From contig OZ026836.1 in the NCBI GenBank assembly GCA_964023205.1, forward strand, positions 2,487,501-2,551,500: a stretch of 64,000 bases of DNA, read 5' to 3'. The first letter of the stretch is position 1. Every line of letters starts with the position of its first letter. Of the stretch, positions 25,131-36,600 are shown one piece after another. Below the pieces are notes generated by a model. It did no database searches. It worked only from the letters and a program-made list of their open reading frames with translations, and was not told where the DNA came from. A program made the translations under genes and the position numbers. Origin of the DNA: Lutraria lutraria (lineage: Eukaryota; Mollusca; Bivalvia; Venerida; Mactridae).

Positions 25131-27186
25131 AGAATGGCATAAAGTGATATTAGTTCCATTATCAACATACAAGAAGTAGTGAGCCTCTGAACAAAACACA
25201 TTCGTTGTTGATTTGTTTTTATCGAACATTTGCAGTTGAAAATCTTTAAAAAGTGATTGAATATATATTTCATGCAATATTCAGAAATATGTGTGTCGTA
25301 GTGCCAAATTGTAACTGCATGTTATTGAAATCACAATATCAAAATAACATGGACTGGTTTGTAAAAGCACGTGATTATGTCATTGTCCAGTCAACTAGCC
25401 ATTTGATATTAGCATGTGTTAAGTTACATTGATATAACATTCCTTGCTCTGAATGTTTTCTTTTTCGGTCTCAAAACGTGGCATAAATGTCATCTTAACA
25501 TTACTTAAAGGGGGTATCACATGACGGATTTGTCTCTTTGGAGAAATATAAAGAAGGTGGTCGGTGCTCATGGTTATATCTGATATATTTGACTAAAATT
25601 AAGATATGTATTACACAATTTATTTCTGAATATGCTGTCTGATCGTCAACAAATATATTTGAAAAAAAAGATACGTTTATATGACGAATGCGTCAAAGTA
25701 GATATATCGCATTACAAAGCGTGTTTGTGTTTTCTGGAAAAAGGAAAAGTCTTCATGCGTATTCATTCTCAACAACTTTTGACATATCTGGGTTTGGTGT
25801 GTGGGGGGGGGCTTGTATTGCTATCGTTTTGGTCGTGAAATTATGTGACAATTTTAAGGGTACCATTTACAAGGTTTTAGGGTTAGGGTTAGATCTCAAT
25901 TAATTGTCTATAAGTCATTGTCAGTCAATCCCCCCCCCCCCTTTTAGGGGACCTAAGGTACATACCGAGGTATACATTGGTAAGATTTCTATGTTTACAA
26001 ATGGCAAACAAAGTGAGGTACATTTTATAATGGAAAACCTCGGAAAGATAGTAAAACAAGACTGTGTCAAGATACCACAGATTAATAAAAATAAAAAAAT
26101 CTTTCAAAAAAAGTTTTGATAAAAAAATACAATAATGCTACATATATAATAATGCTATTGAAAATCGCGGAAACAGTGAGCATGTAATGACAATAAGATA
26201 ATGAAACGCCGATTAATTTAAATTACAGTATTTTTAAGTATAATATAATTACGCAATGAGGAAGTATAAATAATGTATAAAAACTAGAAATTATATACAT
26301 GTATAAGAGAGACTATGTGGACTGTAATATTTAGACTTGTTATATTATTATGATTACTTGTCATCAGTGAAACACTACATTGCTTTGCATTGTGTTTAAA
26401 TATGTACACATATGTTTAAATATTTTTTTAATGTACAGTTTGCCTTATATTAATAACGTGATTTTAAGTATTGTTACCTTCAAGAAATAAAGATTTTATT
26501 ATTATATAAAAGTAGACAAGTTGATACAGTTTTAAACTGATAATGACGATGTTAGTAACCTGCAATCATCATTTATTTATACATTAACTTTTATTATTCG
26601 TATTATCAACAGCAGTCTCGCGTGACGTTTGTATTTCCGCAGCATTGTTTTCTATAAACAATGATGATAAATGAATCGTGAGATAACAATGAGTAAAGGT
26701 AATAAAGCTAAAATACACAGGTTAGTGTGTGCTTAAGTCGTATATATACATAAATTCTAAAATATTTTATGAGCCAAAAGTATGTTATGTTATTCAAATC
26801 TACAGTATAAAGTAAACTCGATTGGTAATAGAAGTTCGATCATTTGTTTCATGCATTTAGTACATGTATGTAAGTTAAATAAATTAAACAGCTTGGTTGT
26901 GTCAATTTCATAACATTATTCGTAAGAGCAATGACTTTGTCATGATGATGCTGTAGTTTCAAAAGATGCACTTCTCGGATGTGATCCGGTGTTACAAACG
27001 TCCTTTGGTCGTTAAGACTATGGAAGCTTTGTACTACGCAGCAATGGTCTGACCATTATGACTATCCTGTTCAAATGAAGTGTTTTTGAGTGAAATAAAT
27101 CTATACATTTTATGTTAAGATTGATCACACTTAACTCAACAATAAAACATGAGTAGACCTGTTGACATTTGGTGCAACTTTGAATT
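25131..27186. other. Gene-free stretch
   Basis: Nothing coding was recognised. A C-run lies at 25930-25940, and the short ttagggttagggttag motif at 25877-25892 is only about 2.5 telomere-type units. Confidence 0.4.
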
Positions 27187-28703
27187 ATCCCCGTCACACA
27201 GGACTCGCGTCCTTACTGCAATTTAAACTGTCGAATTGAGGGGCACACCGATGGTCGGATTGAAAACGCCAATATTTTGTTTCCATTTTCTAAAATAAAT
27301 CCAGATTTCGGTTATCCGCCACACTGGGGTCATGTTCCCTGCGGTCTGTGCATGTACACAACGTTCCTATCTTGACTTTACCGCTTCCGTATACCCCTAT
27401 CACACTAGGGCCACGTTTGCACTACGTCCACCACGTCCTAACAGGAAGTGGCAATAACCTGATAAACGTGATGAGGACGCAGTAGGAACTGGTTCAAGCG
27501 TGGTATGGTCTTCGTGGACGTGAAGGACGTGGTGGGACTTTTGGCATGTCAAAAAATAACGTGGCGGGGACGTGGTCAAATTAGAACGCAGTGCTTACGT
27601 AGTAAGAACGTAACATAGACGTGACTGAAACCTAGTTGGAACTTCATTGACGCAGAAGAAGCGTGGTGCGGAGTTGAAAAGACAGCAACCAATTTTCACC
27701 GCGTTGTCACTGGGTTGTTACTATATATATACGCTTTTGTTACGTCAGTGAAGTTCTCACTACGTCTCAACCAGGTGTATGCTAAGACCATAGTCCGTCA
27801 ACATCACGTTACAGAAGACTACACCAGGTTGTAATTTTTCTCCGTCACGTCTTTAGTACGTTTGCAACAGGTGACCAGTACGTTCCTGTCAGGTTCTGAG
27901 CAATTGGTATAAATACTGGATACATACCACATTCTTTCATTTCCAGTCAAATATATGTTACAAATGAATGCAATTTGTTATTGTACCAGGACAAAAAGCC
28001 ATTTTTGATGCTAAAATTGCCATTTTCTAAATACGAAATAGAAGAAAAAAGAACATGAAGCAACACAGATTATGCTGTGTTTAATTTAGTGCATGGCTAT
28101 CAGCAGAAAGAAAACTTCTGTTCTGCCATCAAGACAGCTAAAATAAATGGACACATGATACAGTATGCATAAAGAGCTAGTGAATGCAATGAGGACGTTA
28201 TTAGTCATTTCAGTCTGCATGGACGTAGTGAGCACGTAATTGGGACGTAGTATAAACGCAATAGACCTGGTGACAACGGGAAGCTGCACGTGTAATGAAC
28301 TTACTGGGAACGTGATGGACGCAGTGAGAACCTGACAAAGACGTTGTAAGGACGTAGTGAGACCTGGGTGCATCATTTTTTTCGGGTTTGACTCCGTCCT
28401 CGCCACGTCCATCAAAATTTTCAGGACGTGATGGGAACTTTGCGAGCGTGATGCGGACGTGCTCTGGTGTGATGGGGGCATGGCGACCGCAGGGTGACCA
28501 CACGGCGTCCTGACTCATTCATTTTGAACATGCCGAAAGTAAACGCCGTCGCGCTCTGTATCCTGTTGCGTCGTTGTCGTCCCAGCGGCGTTCTCTTGCT
28601 TTCTCACCAAGACCCCATGGCGTCCAAGGCGTCACTGTCGCGTCCTGGATCGCCGTAGGAACGCAGAAAGAACGCGAGACCGGAGTGACTGGGGTATAAC
28701 AGA
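27187..28703. mobile_element. Long-TIR (fold-back) element, about 1.5 kb, CpG/ACGT-rich
   Basis: The outer ends are inverted copies: ttatccccgtcacacaggac at 27187 against the reverse complement of the segment ending at 28703 (ttataccccagtcactccgg), and the similarity continues for about 40 bp. Further in, gttccctgcggtctgtgcatg (about 27332-27352) pairs with the region near 28475-28495, and cccctatcacactagggcca (27395) with about 28455-28475, so the inverted structure covers several hundred bases per arm. The arms are densely packed with ACGT words and much richer in CpG than the surroundings. Two overlapping minus-strand frames (28086-28518) come from one arm and have no domain. No target duplication was resolved. 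Confidence 0.65.
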
Positions 28704-29861
28704 TTAGTTTTCACGCGAAGATATAGTCACAATATTATTATTGTTAGTACATGTAGTTAACAATGTTGCGTGTAGAAAATAGAGATATGTATAGGAATCA
28801 ACTCTTCATACCTTGTCTGATGTAGAAGGCACGGTTGCGGTTTCCACCACGTAAATCCGTTGCTCAGTACCAGCCTCTGCCATTTTTCACCACCTAGTAC
28901 AAGCGAATTTATTCCACTAAACTTGTTGACTATCTTTTTCAACTGGGCCGTGAAGCTGTTAAACCATAAAACTGAAAATTGACACTTGACAAAGTTCTGA
29001 TGTTTAATTACTCGTTTCGGAACTTTAAAATAGTACGGTACACATTAAAGATAGTTATTATACTGTTTTGTTGCGGAAACTTTACCCAGGTCAGTCACCA
29101 TCAAGTGTATTAACTTGAAATTAAATCCATTGAGAGTCAGCTAAAGCTGGAAATAGAATATCCCTATTGAATGAAAAAATTATCCATCCGGCACATCTTT
29201 CACTTAAAGTAAACGACTAGAGTGAAAAATTCCATTCGTGTCGTTTTTAAAAGCATTGAATTGTAATACATTTTGTTCATGATAAACAAGTGTCTATGAA
29301 GCGAGTCCTAGTTTACAAAAAAATGTATACCTACTCATATAATGCTTGCATATTATGTTTGTTAGCCGTCACGGTAGTGATTTTATGAGACAATGTTTAT
29401 GCTCATTTCTGACAAATTAGTATATTACTTCAATCAACACTTATCAACAGAATGTCGATAAATTATAAATCCTACCAAAAAGAGCACGTTGTGTGGCGTT
29501 TATTATTGTAGTATAACAGTTATTGTCACACCATAAACATGCAGGTTATACAGAACTTGAAATGTCAGCTTTACGTAATAAACGATCAAGGTGAATGAAG
29601 AACAGTATAACTTCATCAAATCGTACCTCGATTGTCATGTTTACCAGTAAACTGTTTCCATGTTGTCCAAACAATGTTCGTGTTATCTCCCATTTCAACA
29701 AACTTTTTGTTGATTAACGTCACATTCGCTATGGTCTTCTCAGAGCCGCCCCTGAAACTGGAGGGATAAGATACAGGAGAACAGAGTATTCATATCCAGA
29801 CCTTATTTCGAATAGTTTTACAGGTTGTTTATCGAGCCTGGTGTTAAAGCATCGATACATA

Positions 29862-30025
29862 CCACATCTCTTTCCTATGATTTTACACACAATACATGGC
29901 TCGGTAGTTGGGATGGGGACACTGAAAAAGGGTCCTTAAGATATCGGAAGGCGGGGCTGAGATTCGAACCCATGGCTTTTCGTTCAGTAGTCCAGCACGT
30001 TACCCCTAGACCACCTATCAACCCT
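29862..30025 (-). mobile_element. SINE family B, copy 2
   Basis: On the minus strand the head has an A box (tggtctaggggtaac, inverse of 29999-30013) and a B box (gggttcgaatc, inverse of 29961-29971). It is followed by the family B body, whose inverse (catggctcggtagttgggat, ggggacactgaaaa) matches 12450-12490. It looks like a tRNA gene at first glance, but the sequence between the boxes does not fold as an anticodon arm with a closing acceptor stem. Confidence 0.75.
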
Positions 30026-30106
30026 CAACTGATTTACTAATTTTAATGTCAGTGTATGTTCTTTGCGTGTAATGGTATGTTTATAGCAACGCGGATCATT
30101 TTTATG

Positions 30107-30340
30107 CCCCGATCTAACGATGCCCCCCGGATCTATACAGTATATTGTATTTGGCCTATCTGTCAGTTTGTTTGGGCCAAACTTTAACCTTCCTTATAAT
30201 AAAAGCCTTGCTTCCACCTACAATAATAACTATGTTGAAATTGGTTCCTCGTGACAACCTCTACGTCCTTTTTATTCTAAGGTCAGTAGATCAAAGGTCA
30301 TCCTGAGGAGGGGGTCGTGTTTTGTTTATTCAAAAAATAC
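30107..30340 (+). repeat. Dispersed repeat family D, copy 1
   Basis: The ordered words gcctatctgtcagtttgttt, aaactttaacctt, ...ttggttcctcgtgacaacct, ctaaggtcagtagatcaaag and gagggggtcgtgtttt are shared, with changes, with 40880-41105 and 45297-45515. The ends carry opposed C and G runs (tgcccc near the start, gaggggg near the end), which suggests a worn TIR element. Confidence 0.65.
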
Positions 30341-30748
30341 TGAATGGGACGATATTGATATTACAACATTGTATATGGTTTGCCTGTGCATGTATTTTAA
30401 AACCAGTGAGGCGGATAATTTATACATATTTATGGTTAAAATATCGTGTGTTGTATCAAAATGAGCAAATTCAAAACCGGATAAGCCAGGTTCACTTTTA
30501 TCCCAAATTAGTACGTGAGTTCAAACGTGTTTGATATTCATACTTGTATAAAAGCTGTCACCGTGGATACCTAACAGATGTGTGATTTAGTACGTACGAC
30601 CCGAGCATGTTGCACATATCCTTGTGTGATATATAAATATTCATGAAAAGAGACAGTAAATACGTTGCAATAAAACTTACAGCTAGTCTATCTGATTTAT
30701 TTATTATGGTCTTCTATATTTACCACAGGTGTTTGGCGCGTTGCTACC

Positions 30749-30766
30749 CCCCCCCCCCCCCCCCCC
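30749..30766. repeat. Homopolymer C run
   Basis: About 18 consecutive C bases. Such runs are length-unstable, so the exact count may be a sequencing or assembly estimate. Confidence 0.9.
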
Positions 30767-31841
30767 AATCTGCCACTGCTACACCACCGCCCCACCCCAT
30801 AAAAATGGTATATTAATTTACTTTATGATATATTTGTTAGTTTTTTTTTCTTTCAATATTCTGATATTTGATTATTTTCTGCAAGTTTCAACCTCTCTAG
30901 AACATTTTTTTGTATTCTGGGGGGTGGGGCATTGGAGTAGACTAGGCATAGCAATGCGCCGAACACCTTTATGATATTTACAAGTGACCAACTTCAGGGT
31001 TAAACATTTTAATATTAATATTAATATTTAACGTTTATACTGTTTCCCTACCTTGAGTATATAAGTCAATGTCAAATGGACGGTTACATTCAGTCTTAAG
31101 TAACGGTCACACTAAGTAGACCCTATATATAACATTTTGGTTAAACTTATATAAAAAATAATAATAATTCTTACGTCTGTATTTTTTACCTTGACTGCAA
31201 CACGACTGTGCAGAAACATTTTATATTGATATTGTGATCAGGGGTCATCTTTGACCTAATTCACAATTTTATGTATTGTTATATAATTGATGTTCTGAAT
31301 AAATCTTGAATCTTGAAATCTTGTACATTGAGAAGTAATATGCTCACTTCTCGCTTTAAACCTCAATACCTGGGACATACAAACAACGTCGTTTGTTTTT
31401 GTTGTTGCTTTTTCAGACAATGCACATTATTATATAATTTTAGTACAAGGGAGGGCACTCAAATGTCGATTTTCTATTTTCTTCATTATTATCTCCCTTT
31501 GTGTAATAAGTCGAAAAAAACATACAAGTTTCTGTTATTGTTTCCGCATTATTTCTCTGTAATACTCTAATGTATGGATGAAATGTCACAATAAATGAAT
31601 GTCACGTTCAGTCCGTAAAGGACATGAATACATTTTTACCAAAAAGTACATCCGCAAATTTTTCACTCATTACAGTTCAATATCTCTACTTTATGCCGGG
31701 AATGAACAATAACTATTTGAGGAAAAAAGAGATGGTTTATACAGTTTACAGAATAACTGTATAAAGATAAAAGCGCTGAAGGCACCGAATTTATTTGGGT
31801 TTTCAAAACGTACAGTAGCTTGCTGTATGTCATTGCTTTTA

Positions 31842-32052
31842 GCATTTAAACTTCGCTTCTGACGGTGATCTCAGACTCAGTGCTTTCGGATTTGAATCAC
31901 GGAACTAAAGTTGAGTATAAAATTTGCTTGTCTAATGAACGAAGAAATAAGATTCATTTTTTAAATGTATATATTTATCTTTGTAATTGACTATTCCTAC
32001 AACTATAGGTATGAAATATATCACATGCCATCTGTACTTTCAGTACTTTGAT
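31842..32052. repeat. Interspersed repeat, related to 52797-53737
   Basis: The left part (tttaaacttcgcttctgacg, then ctcagactcagtgcttt) matches 52797-52832. The right part (ctgtactttcagtactttga) matches the end at 53717-53737. The copy is shorter and looks internally deleted relative to the 52797 one. Confidence 0.4.
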
Positions 32053-32435
32053 ATATATTTTGCGTATATATGTATGTTTAGTGTTCCAAGCTGTACTGAA
32101 AGCAGGGACTATAAAATGTAAAGTAAAACCTCTGTGTAGGGGGAGATTTATAAGTCAAAGAGGCTCCTTAATTCATCGGCGGAATTGTCATTAGACATAG
32201 TCAAGGTGGGTTTAAATGTAAGTAAAAGACAGTGTAGTGTTGTGAGTGTAGACTCATTAAACGGCTTCAGAAATGCCGTCCACAAGTGGGACTAATTCTT
32301 CCCAGCTCTCTCCCGTTGCGTATGATGCTATAATCATAGCCTTGTTACGTATACTTATCCAGGTCTAGATAACCAACACTTCGTGTTCCTGTGAGAAGGA
32401 TGAACTGTATTCATTATGCTCTTTACATTAAGAAA

Positions 32436-33342
32436 GATAAGATAAGATTTATTTAAAGTAGGTAAGACAACAACAGTATAACATAAAAACTAAAAACTTC
32501 TGAGCCGACTATATAACTAGAGTAAACAACAATAACAAATTATATAAGAGCTGTAAAAAGATTATACAGACTTTTAGCAGTAAAGCACATCTAAAACATC
32601 TAGTAATAAAATAAAAAGTAACTAATAATAATAATAAACTTATGAGATATATAATTAAGATATAAATAGCAGTTACATGAGGCATAATATACAATTAATG
32701 ACAATAAAAAGAAGGCAGAGTAAAAGAATACATCATACATTATAGCATGCAGTTAGTTAAATATACAAAATATTAAAGCCCCATGAGCTTTTTGCAATAA
32801 AAAATATATGTAAAAACAAACATTTGCTAAAATTTTCCCAAGATAAATATTACCGACGAAACAAGCCATTTTTCTTCTAAAAATACTCATTTCGCTGTGT
32901 ATTTTGCTTTTGTAAACTTGAAATATATAGAGCGCGTGACGTAATGTGTGCATAATATGACTGCGGGAAAACACAGCTGTTCTATAAATAGTTTTTTTTT
33001 TCAATGATATTGAAACATTTTTTCTTGTTATAAAGTATGCACGGGAGGAAAACACACCGGATTCCTCTGTTCATTATAAAATAAACAGAAACTGTTAGGA
33101 CCGATAAATGTATATGCTTATGGGACTTTAATAAATATATTCATGTTGTGCCACCCCTGTACTCAGTATAGCAAATTATAAAATATTATCTTTTTTTCAA
33201 GCATTACATTTACAATTTTGCCCATTCCAATTTAAAATTAACTCCTTGAACTGATTGAAGCAGTTACATTTTCTAAAGTCTTCCGGGAGAGAGTTCCATA
33301 GTACAGGGGCTGCATACCTGAAGGACTTTTTACCAGCATTGT
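32436..33342 (-). mobile_element. 5'-truncated LINE, minus strand
   Basis: Read on the minus strand the order is a reverse-transcriptase C-terminus (33197-33340), a long AT-rich 3' UTR, and the tail ttaaataaatcttatcttat ctt (inverse of 32436-32456), a typical LINE 3' terminus with short TTATC repeats. The element ends about 250 bp upstream of the receptor start codon, so it sits in the presumed promoter region. Confidence 0.65.
33197..33340 (-). pseudogene. LINE ORF2 C-terminal remnant
   Basis: The minus-strand frame reads AGKKSFRYAAPVLWNSLPED followed by FRKCNCFNQFKELI and a Cys-rich end before TGA at 33197-33199. The S-F-R-Y-A-A-P-x-L-W-N-S-L-P motif is the conserved C-terminal hallmark of many LINE ORF2 proteins, and the last residues show a W-x-G-x-x-C-x-C pattern. 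Nothing in frame upstream was recognised as polymerase, so this is a fragment. Confidence 0.8.
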
Positions 33343-33595
33343 TTTATGTATGTTTTATCTTAAATGAAAATGAAACACGGCTCTTTATTTTCGTTTCGAC
33401 AATTCATAACATGTAAATAGAGCATTGATAATAGTGTGTTTGCTATGTTTAACTTAACGGGATTGATAACGGCTGTACTGGAGTATATCCACATACTTTT
33501 TCATTCGGTAAACTTCGTAAACTCCCATCTGTACGGAGACAACCGAATGTGAACAACACAATAAATGATGACGTACAACACATGAATAGGACAAA

Positions 33596-33677
33596 ATGGC
33601 GACAGAATGTCGTCGAAATCTAAATTTCTCTAATATGATTTTCTCATTATTTCTGGTTTATATTTCATTTGGTTTTT
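33596..33677 (+). CDS. BMPR1: BMPR1 coding exon 1 (signal peptide)
   Basis: It encodes [20 protein letters not shown] followed by VYISFGF: a short basic start and a hydrophobic core, as in a signal peptide. The donor is GTAAGT at 33678 (phase 1). The leftover T joins GT of exon 2 to give Cys28. There is no protein homology to confirm this exon, but phase, hydrophobicity and the upstream in-frame stop all agree. Confidence 0.85.
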
Positions 33678-36600
33678 GTAAGTATATACTTTATTGCTCG
33701 AATATATATTCCACTGTATATTCACGCGTCATACTGTCTGTGAATTACTCTAAAAGATGAATTAAACGCTTGTTGATTTTGTGTTTACATCAATCATTGG
33801 GGTGAATTTGTGTTCTAACATTATTGTCTAGTGTTCGAGGTGTTTTCTTTTATTAGTACAGTTGTTGTATGGAAAAATGTCCTATTGTATATAAAAATAC
33901 ATTATTAAATTTTCAAACTTGAATGATATGTATGCAGTCATTAGTGACTATGATTAGCCTTCCAGTTCCAAGATCTATTTATTAAGAAATTAACTTCATC
34001 ATAATTAAGTAAAAAAGTTGCTGCCTTAACAATTGTCATCGCATTTCAAGTCAAGAATAGTTTACAGTGCTCCAGATAAGATGCGTACTCACGTAATCAT
34101 GCAAATTTTTAATGAGAAAATGCATTGCTAAAAAATCGTGGACGTATAGTCAGACTCCATGATACCGGTAGCCCCATGATACCGGTGTAAACACGAATCT
34201 CGCGATATTTTCATTATAACGCCATCTAGCAGACTGAATGTTTACAGGTAACTTTTCGGAAATTTTATCACTTCAATGCGTACAAAAAATTCCGTATATT
34301 TTGCTAACATAGAACGAACTCTGATGTTCATTTATTTTACCTCCATTGCTCTATTTGCAGTCAGTTACTAACTAAATCCTACCCTTACTCTCCATTTTAT
34401 ATATTTGTCTCTTTTGCAATGGAATATTACACAAATCTGACAGTTAATGATGTCATCAACAAATGATAAACAAATGTAATCAATTTCGGCGGGAAAAATC
34501 GAATGATGCAATTAATATTTAGTCATTTGTTTACCAGTTGCATGGAGTTGTCTCCCGCAACGATCTTTCAAACATGTACTGATTCTGACACTTAAAACAT
34601 TGACATTTCGATAGTCAGAAAGTTTTCACCGAATATATAAGATGTGAATGAATGAGTATGTTTAATATTTTGTGTATATTAGTAGCAATTTCTTCATTTA
34701 AATGACATTTCTGTTAGTACACCCCTACCGTGGGGACCCATCCTACAAGGTATGCATCCAGCGTTTTTTTTCGCCTCATTGGGAACGCGTCGTGAAAAGT
34801 GCCAAATTGGGAATTTCAAGTCGCGAAATAAGGCAAATTGGGAATTTTATGTAAGGTGAATAAATTACAGTTTTAGCAAGTCACATTTAAATGATTCTGC
34901 TTTCTTTTAATAAGTTTTATAATCTAGGTTACTTTTATGATCTTGTTTCATAGGTTTATGCACATAAAAATGTGAAAAATAACATTGGATCACATTTATT
35001 GATAAGCAAAAAAGTCAAAGCCATCATAGTAATGTATTTATACAGCATGTTCACATGAAAGCCTCCTACCTTTAGAGAAAAGGTGGTGGGGCCATAGAAA
35101 AGGGAAAAAACAGCATACATATCTACTCCCTACATTTGATTATCAATAGGTTATAACCTTGTTGATTGCAAACAAAGAGCTCGCCTACTGTATTGATCTT
35201 ATTTATCAAAACTTTATTTCAAGACCATAAAATTCTACTGTTAGGGGGGTTTAGGAGAATAAACATTCTTTTTAGTCAAGGGGCATGAGGTCAAATTTGG
35301 TCCAATGTCAGTCCCCCAAAAAACATGAGTATCTGACACTCTTGTTTCGCTTGTGTATGCCTGTGAAAAGTTCACAACATGTTACATTCATCAATTTTCT
35401 CATAAATATTATTAAGAGTCAGGATCAAGAGCCTTAAATTAGCATTGCGTAGAGTAAGGTCTACCTGGTTGTCATGCACTGCTGATCGTGTTCTGCTCTA
35501 ACACTACACGTAAAGAAACGAGAACGTAACTTCTCATTTTCGACCCGAAAATCGGTTAACACTCTTAGCTGGGCGCAATAGAGACATAAAGTCAAAATCG
35601 ATGTCTGGAAGTAGAGCCACTTTCTGTTATTTTTTACAATATTACATGTATACTGTCGTGATTTATACTTTCGGTTTGACTCATTTTCGGGAAATCGACT
35701 GGTTTCGTTTTCTTTCCAAGCGCCACATGTTTTATCGTAATTATACGGCAAACCAGTCTACCTATTTTTTTCGTACTCGGAATTATTCGATCTAACATCG
35801 TACACATAAAAATGCCGTTATCGGCAGTAAAATTTGTGTTAGAGATTGTGATTATTAGGTGGTTTCGGACGATATTGATTGATATTTTAAAATAAATTGG
35901 GAAAAGGGCAATATTGATCAAATTGGTACAGGTCCGTGCTCGAATTGGGACGGGTCCGGTAGAGATTGGGAACGGGTCCGTTTACCGGCCCCGTCCAAAG
36001 AAGGAAAAAAAATGCTGGCATCAAACCATTTGCAGCGTTTTGCTTTCATATATCGCTCCATAACAGCTGCGTTTTTCCCAGTCGCTGATAATTGAGTAAC
36101 AATTATCTGTTGCAGTAAGTCCAATCAGTGACTGATTCTATAAATAGAGTAGACTAATCTTCATACCATGATTTTCAGAGCAGAAAAATGCATATAATTT
36201 TCTTTGAATGCTATCGACTTCCAAAATAATTCACCGCCTTTGATTAGACCGAAATGATGCTTAAATAAAAAGGTACATGTAACTTAAGTAAAATCAAGAA
36301 TCTAATTAACGTGTAGTAGGTGTAAAAACAGCATTAAGTCACCATTAGTGCATGTTACTGAAATTTTCAGCATTGATAACTGACTTTGCAAATTGAAAAG
36401 TAAAACCTACAACTTACAAACTTGTGAATTCATGTTGCATATAAAAATTATCTGGAGCACTGCAATATTGATAAACTTTATCAATATAAGTGCTCCAGAT
36501 AACATTTACTTTACTAAAATAAACTTGGAGTGAGGAAAATCTATGGTCATCAGTTATTCAGTATTCACCAGGGATTGAACCCAGGACCCTGTAGGCAGAC

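Larger units (their letters stand above)
28704..32435. other. Gene-free stretch with SINE and dispersed-repeat copies
   Basis: No coding exon was recognised. It holds a SINE B copy (29862-30025), a family D copy (30107-30340), a C-run (30749-30766) and an interspersed repeat (31842-32052). Confidence 0.4.

Noticed and set aside
25877..25892. Telomere-like ttagggttaggg
   Set aside because: Only about 2.5 units, without an array or other subtelomeric features. Chance or a minor interstitial motif.
28086..28518. Overlapping minus-strand open frames of 131 and 102 codons
   Set aside because: They fall inside one arm of the fold-back element, where few stop codons arise because of the higher GC content. 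No domain is visible.
29961..30013. Possible minus-strand tRNA gene
   Set aside because: It is followed by the SINE family B body also found at 12450-12490, and the cloverleaf does not close.
1..33000. Search for further exons of a third gene on either strand
   Set aside because: Apart from the two LINE remnants, no stretch with a recognisable protein motif next to splice signals was found. A low-conservation gene or long non-coding RNA cannot be excluded by eye.
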